64,000 bases of DNA, taken from Oscillospiraceae bacterium. Its GTDB lineage: Bacteria > Bacillota > Clostridia > Oscillospirales > Ruminococcaceae. A model generated the notes under the pieces. It ran no database searches and was not told the origin of the DNA. It saw only the letters and a program-made list of their open reading frames with translations. Position 1 is the stretch's first letter. Each line of letters starts with the position of its first letter. Below, piece after piece: positions 33,905 through 41,874 of the stretch. The DNA is taken from assembly GCA_017465665.1 (NCBI GenBank), contig JAFTVU010000016.1:1-64000 (forward strand), given 5' to 3'. Made by a program: the position numbers and the translations under genes.

Positions 33905-35806
33905 TCAGACTGCTCCTGCTTCTTCTTTCAGTATAGACTGATAAACCTTTGCTACAGATCCATATCGTTTATTGAGCTGAATAAGTCTGCGAAGCGCTGC
34001 TATGCAGGATTTGAAATCCTTGCGGCTGCGATATATGTTGACCTCTTCTATAGTGATTGCAGCAACGATAACATCAGGAATACATTCCTCTCCGAAGTGC
34101 TGAAGGTACAGCATTCCGCATTTTCCGAGAGAAGGCAGCATATCAGAGACCTCATGTGATTTTACATGACCTGCTGTTATGGCGCTGACATACAACTCCG
34201 CAAGACCCTGTATACCATTAGGATCCTTTACACATTTCATCGGATATGTTCTCACCTTATCTATGAAACTCGGTATATTTGCAATACCTTGCATTATATC
34301 AGATGAAACATCATCGCATACCGTAACATAAGGTGTAATATCCAGCCTTTCATCCAGCATTATGTACAGCAGCTCGGGATAATGTGCTCCATGCTTTTCT
34401 ATAAACATCGCGATACGCTCAGCACCTGCACCATTACCTGTAAAATGCGCCTTTGCTATAGTAATGAACTGCCTGCTGTCCGCATTGATATTCATCTCCA
34501 GCAGCTTATTTATCATCAGGCGACGATCGTTTTCTTCGAATCCCATGATACGGCATCTTGCCGCATCGATAAACAGCTTTTTGCTATCATCATCAAGATT
34601 ATTATATATAGAATCTATGCTTTTTCCGCCAAGCTTTATCATAAGATCGATAAGTTGATTCAATCTCATGATTTTTATGCCGTCGTTATAACAGAAATTT
34701 TCGATAGGATTCTGCTTGAAATTATCTTCTGCTTCCTTGTATCTCTTGGTCTGGATACAACATTCTGTGTAAAACAGATTAACGTTTGCCATTGCTTTTT
34801 CATTATTGAATTGACGGCAGATCCAAAGTGCTTCTCTGGTTATAGTACTTTCCTTTTTTTCTTTTTGGTAACGCTCTATACATTTTTTGAGTATATCATA
34901 TGCTTCACTATATTTTTTCTGTTCACATAGTGATAAACCCGTATATCCATAAACCTCAATATCTGTAGAACGATCTCCAAATCTAATTTCTTGAGGAATA
35001 TCAAAATATTCATCATATAATTTTAATACATTATCGTAATCGTTTCTATTAAATGAACTGAAAATAAGGATGTGATAAAATGCATAAATATAATCAGTAT
35101 TATATTTTTTACATAATTCTATTCCTTTATATGCATATTCTAATGCCTTTTCTTCTTCATAGCCTGCGCTATAAGTATCATAAAGTTCCTTATATATTAC
35201 AGGATTATCTGGTGATTTTTGTAATTTAATCTGAAGTAATTCTTTATTTCTTTCAGTTTTCTTATCCTGTAATTCTTTATTATCAATAAAAACATAACCA
35301 TAATGATCTGCTACATCAGTTAATAGTCTCTCAGGTTCACCGAATGTATTGAGTCTTTCATGAACAACACCTTCATATTTTGTTTCAGGTAATAGTTTCG
35401 TTAATCTAGGAACAAAAACATCACCACTTATATCTGATCTTTTCATGTCAGAATAATTTCGTACGCTGAAAAGTGCTGAATTATAATTTTTGTACTCACC
35501 TGATTTAAAAAAGTAAATTATATCGTCACATGATTGGAAAATCTCATCTGCATCAACAGACATAAACCATTCGCCTTTTGCTTCTTTTAATCCATGATTT
35601 CTTGCAGCAGCAAAATCCTTTATCCATTCAAAATAAAGTACTTTATCTGTAAATTCTTTTGCAATCTCCACTGTTTTATCCGTAGAGCCCGTATCAACAA
35701 TAATAAGTTCACTGTCAATAGCATCTCTTAATGGTTGAAGTGCAGTGAGACATTGTCTGAGATACTTCTCTTCATTTTTTACGATCATTCCGATAGAAAG
35801 CAGCAT
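33905..35806 (-). CDS. Family 2 glycosyltransferase with TPR-like C-terminal region
   Basis: The 633-residue product begins with a GT-A domain (about 1-230): LLSIGMIVKNEEKYLRQCL, ELIIVDTGSTDKT, and the DxD-like SVDADEIF. A long helical region with TPR-like units follows (ALEYAYKGIELCKKYN, AYDILKKCIERYQKE). This layout is typical of SPBc2/ErfB-type transferases often found near flagellin. The start at 35806 has AAAGGA upstream. The middle part (about 34.7-35.7 kb) is clearly more AT-rich than flanking genes. It may glycosylate flagellin (inference from neighbourhood). Confidence 0.82.
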   Translation of the reverse strand: MLLSIGMIVKNEEKYLRQCLTALQPLRDAIDSELIIVDTGSTDKTVEIAKEFTDKVLYFEWIKDFAAARNHGLKEAKGEWFMSVDADEIFQSCDDIIYFFKSGEYKNYNSALFSVRNYSDMKRSDISGDVFVPRLTKLLPETKYEGVVHERLNTFGEPERLLTDVADHYGYVFIDNKELQDKKTERNKELLQIKLQKSPDNPVIYKELYDTYSAGYEEEKALEYAYKGIELCKKYNTDYIYAFYHILIFSSFNRNDYDNVLKLYDEYFDIPQEIRFGDRSTDIEVYGYTGLSLCEQKKYSEAYDILKKCIERYQKEKKESTITREALWICRQFNNEKAMANVNLFYTECCIQTKRYKEAEDNFKQNPIENFCYNDGIKIMRLNQLIDLMIKLGGKSIDSIYNNLDDDSKKLFIDAARCRIMGFEENDRRLMINKLLEMNINADSRQFITIAKAHFTGNGAGAERIAMFIEKHGAHYPELLYIMLDERLDITPYVTVCDDVSSDIMQGIANIPSFIDKVRTYPMKCVKDPNGIQGLAELYVSAITAGHVKSHEVSDMLPSLGKCGMLYLQHFGEECIPDVIVAAITIEEVNIYRSRKDFKSCIAALRRLIQLNKRYGSVAKVYQSILKEEAGAV

Positions 35807-35835
35807 ATCATCAGTTCCTTTCATGAATAAATATA

Positions 35836-35844
35836 TATTATAAC
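35836..35844 (-). promoter_or_regulatory. Extended -10 promoter of the glycosyltransferase gene
   Basis: On minus, TG-T-TATAAT, 30 bases before the ATG. No good -35 is seen. Confidence 0.4.
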
Positions 35845-35921
35845 ATATCCGCAGTACGAAAGCACTGCAAAACGGCGACAACCGTTATGTCTGCACAGCA
35901 GAGACGGGGTATATTTAAATG

Positions 35922-35963
35922 AAAACAGCGCAATTGCCGTAGGCAATTGAAGTGAGCTGTTTT
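35922..35963. other. Long hairpin upstream of the glycosyltransferase gene
   Basis: Outer arms AAAACAGC/GCTGTTTT (35922-35929 with 35956-35963) enclose CAATTGCC/GGCAATTG (35931-35938 with 35942-35949). It has an A-run on one side and T-run on the other, so it could terminate in either direction. Between it and the flagellin terminator the DNA is AT-rich with no gene. Confidence 0.6.
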
Positions 35964-36027
35964 TATTATAACATAAAATACCCAAAATTACAATATTAAA
36001 TCATCGTTTTTTCTAATATTTTACACA

Positions 36028-36056
36028 AAAAACTCCCCCGAATTTCTTCGGGGGAG
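36028..36056 (-). terminator. Terminator after the first flagellin gene
   Basis: Ten-bp stem CTCCCCCGAA/TTCGGGGGAG (36033-36042 with 36047-36056) with a four-base loop. On minus it ends in TTTTTT. Confidence 0.88.
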
Positions 36057-36173
36057 CCTTGTAGCTAGTTAGCTAATTCAGCAATCATGCTGCCTTGCCA
36101 TTCTTAAGCTGCGCGGTACACATAAGCGTTAGCGAATGTGAGAGTCGCATTTGCGTTAGCAAATTCGATTCGA
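36057..36173 (-). other. Structured 3' untranslated region of flagellin mRNA
   Basis: About 115 bases between the flagellin stop and its terminator hold short repeats: GCGTTAGC twice (around 36126 and 36153), TAGCTAGTTAGCTA (36062-36075), and a seven-bp stem GCGAATG/CATTTGC. No gene is visible. It may protect the mRNA or be a small-RNA target; this is speculative. Confidence 0.4.
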
Positions 36174-37103
36174 TTAGCCGAGGAGCTGCAGGATGGACTG
36201 GGGCTGCTGATTTGCCTGAGCCAGCATAGACTGAGCAGCCTGCTGAAGGATGTTGTACTTGGTGTAGTTCATCATCTCAGAAGCCATGTCTGTATCGCGG
36301 ATACCAGCCTCAGCCTCTGTCATGTTCTCAGCTGTAGCAGTCAGGTTCTCGATCTTGTGCTCGAGACGGTTCTGAACAGAACCGAATGTAGCTCTAACCA
36401 TGGATGTCTTGTTGATAGCGAAATCGATCTGGTCGATTGCCAGGTTAGCATCCTTAGCAGTGCTGAGCTTCAGATCCTTGGTCTTAAGACCAGTAGAAGA
36501 TACATTCAGATCAGCTGTCAGAGAACCAATACCCTTAGATGTGTACTTGAATGTGAAGTTAACAGCATCCTTGGAACGTGCACCAACCTGCAGAGTAATG
36601 GATGTTGTTGTTGTCAGTGTAGCCTTAGCACCACCGAATGTGTTAGGAATAGATACAGTAGACTTAGTAGCCTGTGTACCACCGTTCAGAGCCATTACGC
36701 CGTTGAAGTCTGTATCAGCGATCTGGTCGAGCTCATCGTTGAGCTGATCAAACTCGAGCTGGATAGCAGCGCGGTCTGTAGCGTCATCATATGTGCCGTT
36801 AGCGGACTCAGCTGCGAGCTCCTTCATTCTCTGAAGGATAGAGTGTGTCTCAGTCAGAGCGCCCTCATAGGTCTGGATCATGGAGATACCATCCTGAGCG
36901 TTTCTCTTAGCCTGGTTCAGACCACGGATCTGGGATCTCATCTTCTCAGAGATTGCGAGACCAGCTGCGTCATCACCTGCACGGTTGATTCTGTAACCGG
37001 AAGAGAGCTTTTCAGCAGACTTCTTCATGGATGTAACGTTGAAGTTAAGTCTGTTGTAAGAGTTGAGCGCGTTCATGTTATGCTGTACGATCATGCCTGC
37101 CAT
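36174..37103 (-). CDS. fliC: Flagellin (309 residues)
   Basis: Flagellin is the filament subunit. The 309-residue product has the conserved N-terminal D0/D1 region (VQHNMNALNSYNRLNFN, KLSSGYRINRAGDDAAGLAISEKMRSQIRGLNQAKRNAQDG) and C-terminal D1/D0 region (AENMTEAEAGIRDTDMASEMMNYTKYNILQQAAQSMLAQANQQPQSILQLLG). A short variable centre lies at residues 140-220. The start at 37103 has AAGGAGGAAAT upstream. A sigma-28 promoter precedes it and a strong terminator follows. Its core is near-identical to the second flagellin. Confidence 0.97.
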   Translation of the reverse strand: MAGMIVQHNMNALNSYNRLNFNVTSMKKSAEKLSSGYRINRAGDDAAGLAISEKMRSQIRGLNQAKRNAQDGISMIQTYEGALTETHSILQRMKELAAESANGTYDDATDRAAIQLEFDQLNDELDQIADTDFNGVMALNGGTQATKSTVSIPNTFGGAKATLTTTTSITLQVGARSKDAVNFTFKYTSKGIGSLTADLNVSSTGLKTKDLKLSTAKDANLAIDQIDFAINKTSMVRATFGSVQNRLEHKIENLTATAENMTEAEAGIRDTDMASEMMNYTKYNILQQAAQSMLAQANQQPQSILQLLG

Positions 37104-37250
37104 AAAAATTTCCTCCTTGAAATTCACGTCCCTGTTAACTTATTCAGGAAATCCGTTCCTGTGGGGACGTATGGTTGAAAGTAATAAAATTGTTTGTTCT
37201 CTTATGTACACTTGGAGAACGTTTTTAGCTTTTCAGCTATCACGTATATT

Positions 37251-37277
37251 ATATCGGTCAGTTTTTCGAAAACTTTA
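37251..37277 (-). promoter_or_regulatory. Sigma-28 (SigD-type) promoter of the first flagellin
   Basis: On minus, TAAA (37274-37277), exactly 15 bases, then ACCGATAT (37251-37258), one base from the consensus GCCGATAT. Confidence 0.85.
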
Positions 37278-37329
37278 GCGTTTTTTTTAAAATTTTTTAA
37301 AATTTTTTTATTTTTTCAGATAAATATAA

Positions 37330-37362
37330 TAAAATACCCTCTCTGAAATGCAAAGAGGGTAT
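37330..37362 (-). terminator. Terminator after the second flagellin gene
   Basis: Nine-bp stem ATACCCTCT/AGAGGGTAT (37334-37342 with 37354-37362), T-rich on the minus side. Confidence 0.75.
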
Positions 37363-37374
37363 CTGATCTTGTAA

Positions 37375-38430
37375 TTAACCGAGCAGCTGAAGTATCGACT
37401 GCGGCTGCTGATTTGCCTGAGCAAGCATGGATTGTGCCGCCTGCTGAAGTATATTATATTTGGTATAGTTCATCATTTCTGAAGCCATATCTGTATCTCG
37501 GATACCTGCTTCTGCTTCTGTCATGTTCTCTGCTGTTGCGGTGATGTTTTCGATCTTATGTTCAAGTCTGTTCTGCATTGAACCGAAAGTAGCTCTTACC
37601 ATAGATACTTTGTTGATTGCATAATCGATCTGATCTATTGCTATATTTGCAGTTTCTTGTGAAGAAAGATCAAGACCATCGGAAACAACCTCTGTTCTTT
37701 CAGGTACACCATATCTGTCGTAAACAGTTTTAAGAAGAGGACCTACGCCAAGTCCGCCTGCCGACACATTCAGATCTGCTTTTAGAGTACCCATACCCTG
37801 TGATGTATAAGCGAAAGTAAAATTCACAGCGTCCTTAGAGCGCGCACCGACCTGAAGTGTGATAGATTCAACATAAGTAAGATCACATGCGGCAGCTTTA
37901 TATGCATTTGATATTGATACGCCGTCACCTGTAGTAAGAGAGGGAGAAGCAGCAGCTTTATAATCGAATTTACCGTCTTTGCTTTCTGTTCCATCCGCCA
38001 TTCTTCCGCCGTTAAGAGCCACAACACCATTGAAATCGGTATTTGATATCTGATCAAGCTCATCGCAAAGCTGATTATATTCCAGCTGGATAGCAGCACG
38101 GTCTGTAGCATTATCATAAGTGCCGTTAGCGGATTCTGCTGCAAGTTCCTTCATCCTCTGAAGGATCGAATGAGTTTCGGTAAGAGCACCTTCAAAGGTC
38201 TGTATCATAGAGATACCATCCTGAGCGTTTCTCTTAGCCTGATTCAGACCACGAATCTGAGATCTCATCTTTTCAGAGATTGCGAGACCTGCGGCATCAT
38301 CACCAGCACGATTTATCCTGAGACCCGAAGAAAGCTTTTCTGAGGATTTCTTCATGCTTGCAACATTAAAGTTAAGTTTATTATATGAATTAAGAGCATT
38401 CATGTTATGCTGTACAATCATTCCTGACAT
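37375..38430 (-). CDS. fliC: Flagellin (351 residues, longer variable centre)
   Basis: This second filament subunit has 351 residues. Terminal domains nearly match the other flagellin (KLSSGLRINRAGDDAAGLA at the N-terminus, LAQANQQPQSILQLLG at the C-terminus), but the variable centre is longer, with added segments around residues 145-180 and 225-265. It also contains cysteines (NQLCDEL, AAACDLTY), which are rare in flagellins. GGGAGG lies before the ATG at 38430. A perfect sigma-28 promoter precedes it. Confidence 0.96.
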   Translation of the reverse strand: MSGMIVQHNMNALNSYNKLNFNVASMKKSSEKLSSGLRINRAGDDAAGLAISEKMRSQIRGLNQAKRNAQDGISMIQTFEGALTETHSILQRMKELAAESANGTYDNATDRAAIQLEYNQLCDELDQISNTDFNGVVALNGGRMADGTESKDGKFDYKAAASPSLTTGDGVSISNAYKAAACDLTYVESITLQVGARSKDAVNFTFAYTSQGMGTLKADLNVSAGGLGVGPLLKTVYDRYGVPERTEVVSDGLDLSSQETANIAIDQIDYAINKVSMVRATFGSMQNRLEHKIENITATAENMTEAEAGIRDTDMASEMMNYTKYNILQQAAQSMLAQANQQPQSILQLLG

Positions 38431-38505
38431 AACCTTGACCTCCCTGTAAAAATCACCCTTATTATATCTGGGCATACTTCTTCTTAATATATCCCTTATA
38501 AATTT

Positions 38506-38532
38506 ATATCGGCTTGTTTTCACAAAACTTTA
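38506..38532 (-). promoter_or_regulatory. Perfect sigma-28 promoter of the second flagellin
   Basis: On minus, TAAA (38529-38532), 15 bases, GCCGATAT (38506-38513), an exact match to the SigD consensus. It lies in the gap between fliB and the flagellin. Confidence 0.92.
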
Positions 38533-38566
38533 GCCTTTTTTCTGATTTTTTGTTATTTTACATCTG

Positions 38567-39550
38567 CTATTTATTAAATAGATAACGTATATATTCTTTT
38601 GTATTCATCCGATTGTTATTCATATATTCTATTATCTTATATATCGATCCTTTTTCAGAAAGCAATATTCCCGCAATATCGCAGACCGTACATATAAATT
38701 CCTCATGAGAGCGTGCATACACGATAGCTCCATAAACCGCATTTATAATTGCTGCACATATAAACGCAAATGTACAATAGGAAGCTGCCTCTGATATATT
38801 ATCCTGAGCCCCTGTTATAAACCATTCCATATATATTGCTTTGATGATATTCCTCAGTGATGCTTCGCAATATTTCTCCATTGCTTGTTCTGCTCTGATA
38901 AGATCCGATCCATTCTGTGGCAATATAAGCCTCCAGCCGAAAATATCTTCAAAAGTATCATTTAATGGTCTTATATTTCCGTGCTCCTGAATATCAAAAA
39001 GCTCTGAACCTCTTATAAATAACTCATTTATTTCGCAGGCATCATCCCATAGTATATTTTCCAATTTGCTGAGTTTTTTATATCTTTCTGTTTTTTCTGA
39101 TGGTGTAATGATCGCTGATATATCATCTTGTGTGGGAGATATCATTAATTCCATACAGTTATTACTTGTTAGCAACCTATCCATGACCGCATAACAGGTC
39201 ATCTTACAGCTGCGTACAAATGAATCTCCGATAAGCCTGGTTATCCTGGGATATTCGCGGCAGGTGTATGAAAGATATCCCTCACCGAGATCCCGATGTA
39301 TCATACACAATCCATCACAAAGAAAGGGACAAAGATCGTTTTGATCCATTCTGATCGAATTATACTTATTAATAACAGGAAACGCTTGTATATATCTTCT
39401 ATAAAGCTCCGATGTACAATTTTCTTTCAGACGCTCTGCTTCATCATCCGTCCATATTACGGACCATCCCGAACAGCATGTTGCAGGACATTTTTCCGCA
39501 ATACATATAAATTCTTCAGCAAGTCTGCTTTGTTTTACGATATATCCCAT
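38567..39550 (-). CDS. fliB: Flagellin lysine-N-methylase
   Basis: FliB methylates lysines on flagellin using SAM and, in known members, needs an Fe-S cluster. The 327-residue product has the diagnostic Cys-rich N-terminus: CIAEKCPATCCSGW (residues 16-29), then CPFLCDGLCMIH, TCREYPR and CKMTC. A helical C-terminal part follows. It lies directly upstream of the second flagellin on the same strand, supporting the role. GAGGTATAT precedes the ATG. Only 16 bases separate it from an upstream terminator hairpin, so its promoter is unclear. Confidence 0.9.
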   Translation of the reverse strand: MGYIVKQSRLAEEFICIAEKCPATCCSGWSVIWTDDEAERLKENCTSELYRRYIQAFPVINKYNSIRMDQNDLCPFLCDGLCMIHRDLGEGYLSYTCREYPRITRLIGDSFVRSCKMTCYAVMDRLLTSNNCMELMISPTQDDISAIITPSEKTERYKKLSKLENILWDDACEINELFIRGSELFDIQEHGNIRPLNDTFEDIFGWRLILPQNGSDLIRAEQAMEKYCEASLRNIIKAIYMEWFITGAQDNISEAASYCTFAFICAAIINAVYGAIVYARSHEEFICTVCDIAGILLSEKGSIYKIIEYMNNNRMNTKEYIRYLFNK

Positions 39551-39561
39551 ATATACCTCAT

Positions 39562-39591
39562 AAAAACGGCGGTCGTTATATAAGACCGCCG
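39562..39591 (-). terminator. Terminator after the HD-domain gene
   Basis: Eight-bp stem CGGCGGTC/GACCGCCG (39567-39574 with 39584-39591). On minus it ends in TTTTTA. Confidence 0.75.
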
Positions 39592-39596
39592 ATGTA

Positions 39597-40184
39597 TCAT
39601 TTTTCTGCTCCCTCCAAGAAATAAGAAGCCTCCATATCTGCTACGGAGAGCGCAAAAGCCAACGGGAACATCTCTAAAGCCTTTCCTATTGAATTCTTAT
39701 CCTCTGCACCTGAAAAGCCCATATGCCAGCGTATAGCCATAGCCTCTTCACGGGTTAGTCTCATAAAACCGCTTACCATATATACGGATTTTTCTCCATG
39801 TCCATACGGAAGAGTATCATGTATCTCATAATAAGGAACCTTTTCCCACTGTCCTGTTTTGTCATTCTTCGCATTTCGATAACTTACACGATAAAAATTC
39901 ACCTTGCATATATCATGCAGTAGCGCAGTTATAGCAATAGTTTCGTTACTTGCAGTAAGTCCGTAATCTTCTCTGACTCTTTGTCTTTCCATATATGCAC
40001 ACATGCAGTCATATACGTTAAGAGAATGCTTCAGCAGTCCGCCTTCAAAAGCATTGTGATATCTTGTACTTGCAGGGGCAGTGAAAAAATCGCTCTTGTT
40101 TTCAAGAAAATCCAGCAGCTTATCTGCTCCCTCTCTCTTTATATTATCATTATATATCTGTATAAATCTTTCTTTATCTGTCAT
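39597..40184 (-). CDS. HD-domain phosphohydrolase
   Basis: The 195-residue product has HD-superfamily metal ligands: His in FEGGLLKHSLNVYD, His-Asp in ITALLHDICKVNFYR, His in AIRWHMGFSG and Asp in SVADMEASYF. HD proteins hydrolyse phosphate esters of nucleotides or nucleic acids. The substrate is unknown. The start at 40184, six bases after the upstream lipoprotein stop, has GGTGAT before it. It is cotranscribed with the lipoprotein gene. Confidence 0.8.
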   Translation of the reverse strand: MTDKERFIQIYNDNIKREGADKLLDFLENKSDFFTAPASTRYHNAFEGGLLKHSLNVYDCMCAYMERQRVREDYGLTASNETIAITALLHDICKVNFYRVSYRNAKNDKTGQWEKVPYYEIHDTLPYGHGEKSVYMVSGFMRLTREEAMAIRWHMGFSGAEDKNSIGKALEMFPLAFALSVADMEASYFLEGAEK

Positions 40185-40189
40185 CGCTA

Positions 40190-41002
40190 TCACCAATACC
40201 TGATCCTTTGTCTGATAAGACACCTCTGCTGCACATCAAAGGTATATTCATATTTTAATATAGTATAATTACCCTCGCTTACCGAAGCTACTATATACTG
40301 ATCCATAAGTCCCGCTTTTATCATATCCAGATGTGTTCCGTAAGGAGCTTTTTCTACTCCGTTTTCATATACTGGTATCTCTGTAAGCTTTCCGTCAAAT
40401 ATTGCGAAAAATCTCGCATACTGCGGTGTTTCCACTTCATTTATTATATGAAAATCAAGCTGTATCATATCAGGATAATCATCAACTTTAAATTCTCGCT
40501 TGTTTGAGATCAGCTCGCAGCCGTAGGAAAGATCATCCATGATACTTTCCATTATGAGAAATCTGTCATCTCTGGGAACATTGATCTTATATGTATCCAG
40601 CAGCTCGCCGCCGCTCAGAAGATCCAGACGGAAATCTCCGTACAGCGCGCCTTTTACATAAGTAGTCTCCATATCTGCTTCGGCAGTGCTGTCCATCCGC
40701 GCACCTGATATCTCAATAGTATAATACTCTCCCTCGGAATAGACATTCATGATAGTATATGAAAGCCTGTCTCCTTCTGCTCTGGGTGATTGTATAGCTG
40801 CCGGAATGATCTCATCGGGACGTATAAAAGCATCTGCCGTAGTTGCGGTAGTTGTTATAACAGTAGCAGATGTTGTCTGAGATGTAGTTACTGATGAGGT
40901 AACAGCAGTACTGCTCTGATATACACTTTCACTCTGTTCCTCAAGAGCACAGCCGCTGAAAAGCAATGAAGCAAGAGCTGCGACTATCATACATTTTTTC
41001 AT
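40190..41002 (-). CDS. Predicted lipoprotein with Ser/Thr-rich linker
   Basis: The 270-residue product has a lipoprotein signal MKKCMIVAALASLLFSGC (Cys18). A long Ser/Thr/Val-rich linker (about residues 27-60, SSTAVTSSVTTSQTTSATV) and a beta-rich C-terminal domain with no recognised family follow. The linker may span the cell wall. The start at 41002 has AGAGGTG upstream. It is first of a two-gene unit with the HD protein, driven away from oriC. Confidence 0.72.
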   Translation of the reverse strand: MKKCMIVAALASLLFSGCALEEQSESVYQSSTAVTSSVTTSQTTSATVITTTATTADAFIRPDEIIPAAIQSPRAEGDRLSYTIMNVYSEGEYYTIEISGARMDSTAEADMETTYVKGALYGDFRLDLLSGGELLDTYKINVPRDDRFLIMESIMDDLSYGCELISNKREFKVDDYPDMIQLDFHIINEVETPQYARFFAIFDGKLTEIPVYENGVEKAPYGTHLDMIKAGLMDQYIVASVSEGNYTILKYEYTFDVQQRCLIRQRIRYW

Positions 41003-41044
41003 GAATATCACCTCTTTTATATAATGTACAGTTTCTTATTACAT

Positions 41045-41073
41045 ATTATATTAAAAAATACAGGAAAAATCAA
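41045..41073 (-). promoter_or_regulatory. Promoter of the lipoprotein-HD operon
   Basis: On minus, TTGATT (41068-41073), a 17-base spacer, TATAAT (41045-41050). Confidence 0.75.
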
Positions 41074-41116
41074 GCATAATTCAGTCCAATTTATATTCTG
41101 AAAAAATATTTTTCCT

Positions 41117-41622
41117 TTCAACAATCAACCGCTCTTTGTTGATAAAGTATTCTTTCAAAATCATATCAACCTTTTTTCAACACACTTTTCTCATTTTAAA
41201 CAAAATATCCTATCGGTATAATATAGCGGTATTTTAACAATTTCAACTGAGTTTTCAACTATTTTGATCGTATTTATAGCTTTCAACGTTGAAAAATGCT
41301 ATGTAAAACCCGTTGAATTGTATCAGTTGATTTTTGTTTTAACTTCAGAAATAAGAATCATTACTAAAATCAATATTTTACATGGGTATAATTTAACGTG
41401 ATATTTTTCTACAAACTGTATAATTTAAGTTTTTAAGTTTGATTCAACAAATTATTTAACTTTAAATATACAGTTACGGTTGAAACTATAAAAAATGTAT
41501 GTTTGATTAAAATGCGACTTTTTCACATTTTCAACCAAGTTTTCAACTTAATAATGATATTTCAACTGTTTATACGCTAAGTTTTTATTGATTTCACGTT
41601 AAAAAGTTGAAAATATGTTGAA
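41117..41622. repeat. Cluster of TTCAAC/GTTGAA hexamers at oriC
   Basis: Fourteen copies in about 505 bases, starting at 41117, 41176, 41242, 41254, 41282, 41288, 41312, 41453, 41479, 41530, 41542, 41561, 41606 and 41617, in both orientations, several as TTTTCAAC. Two abut as a palindrome at 41282-41293. Far above chance for this base composition. They may be divergent DnaA boxes or sites for another origin-binding protein. Confidence 0.85.
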
Positions 41623-41732
41623 AGTGTGTATAAATTCACACTTATGTATGTTTGAGATTGTTAAATACTTGTTTTTACTTTAGTTTGTTGATTATTCACA
41701 TATTACTGTTTAATATTTATTGCGATTTGTGC

Positions 41733-41761
41733 TTGAAAAAAATCCTGAATTATGTTATTAT
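41733..41761 (+). promoter_or_regulatory. Candidate dnaA promoter
   Basis: TTGAAA (41733-41738), a 17-base spacer, TATTAT (41756-41761), about 110 bases before dnaA. Confidence 0.6.
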
Positions 41762-41874
41762 TAAATATGAACTTTATTATTAGGTACTATGCCCTCAAAT
41801 ATTAGTTTTTATATTAAACTATTGGATGTACACTACTTAAAAATCGTGAAATAAGAAAGTGGAATGGTGAAAAA

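Larger units (their letters stand above)
41003..41874. other. Upstream part of the chromosomal replication origin (oriC)
   Basis: A gene-free, very AT-rich stretch of about 870 bases directly upstream of dnaA, the usual position for oriC in Firmicutes. It holds two near-match DnaA boxes: TTATACACA as its complement (41625-41633) and TTATTCACA (41692-41700). The canonical TTATCCACA is absent. It also holds an extreme cluster of TTCAAC/GTTGAA hexamers. The strands of gene direction diverge from here. Assignment as oriC rests on context. Confidence 0.8.

Noticed and set aside
35807..35881. Longer N-terminus for the glycosyltransferase
   Set aside because: The frame is open further upstream, but the ribosome site AAAGGA fits the start at 35806, which also gives the canonical GT2 N-terminus.
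41117..41622. CRISPR-like or tandem repeat array
   Set aside because: Repeats are only six to eight bases, in both orientations and irregularly spaced; the context is oriC.
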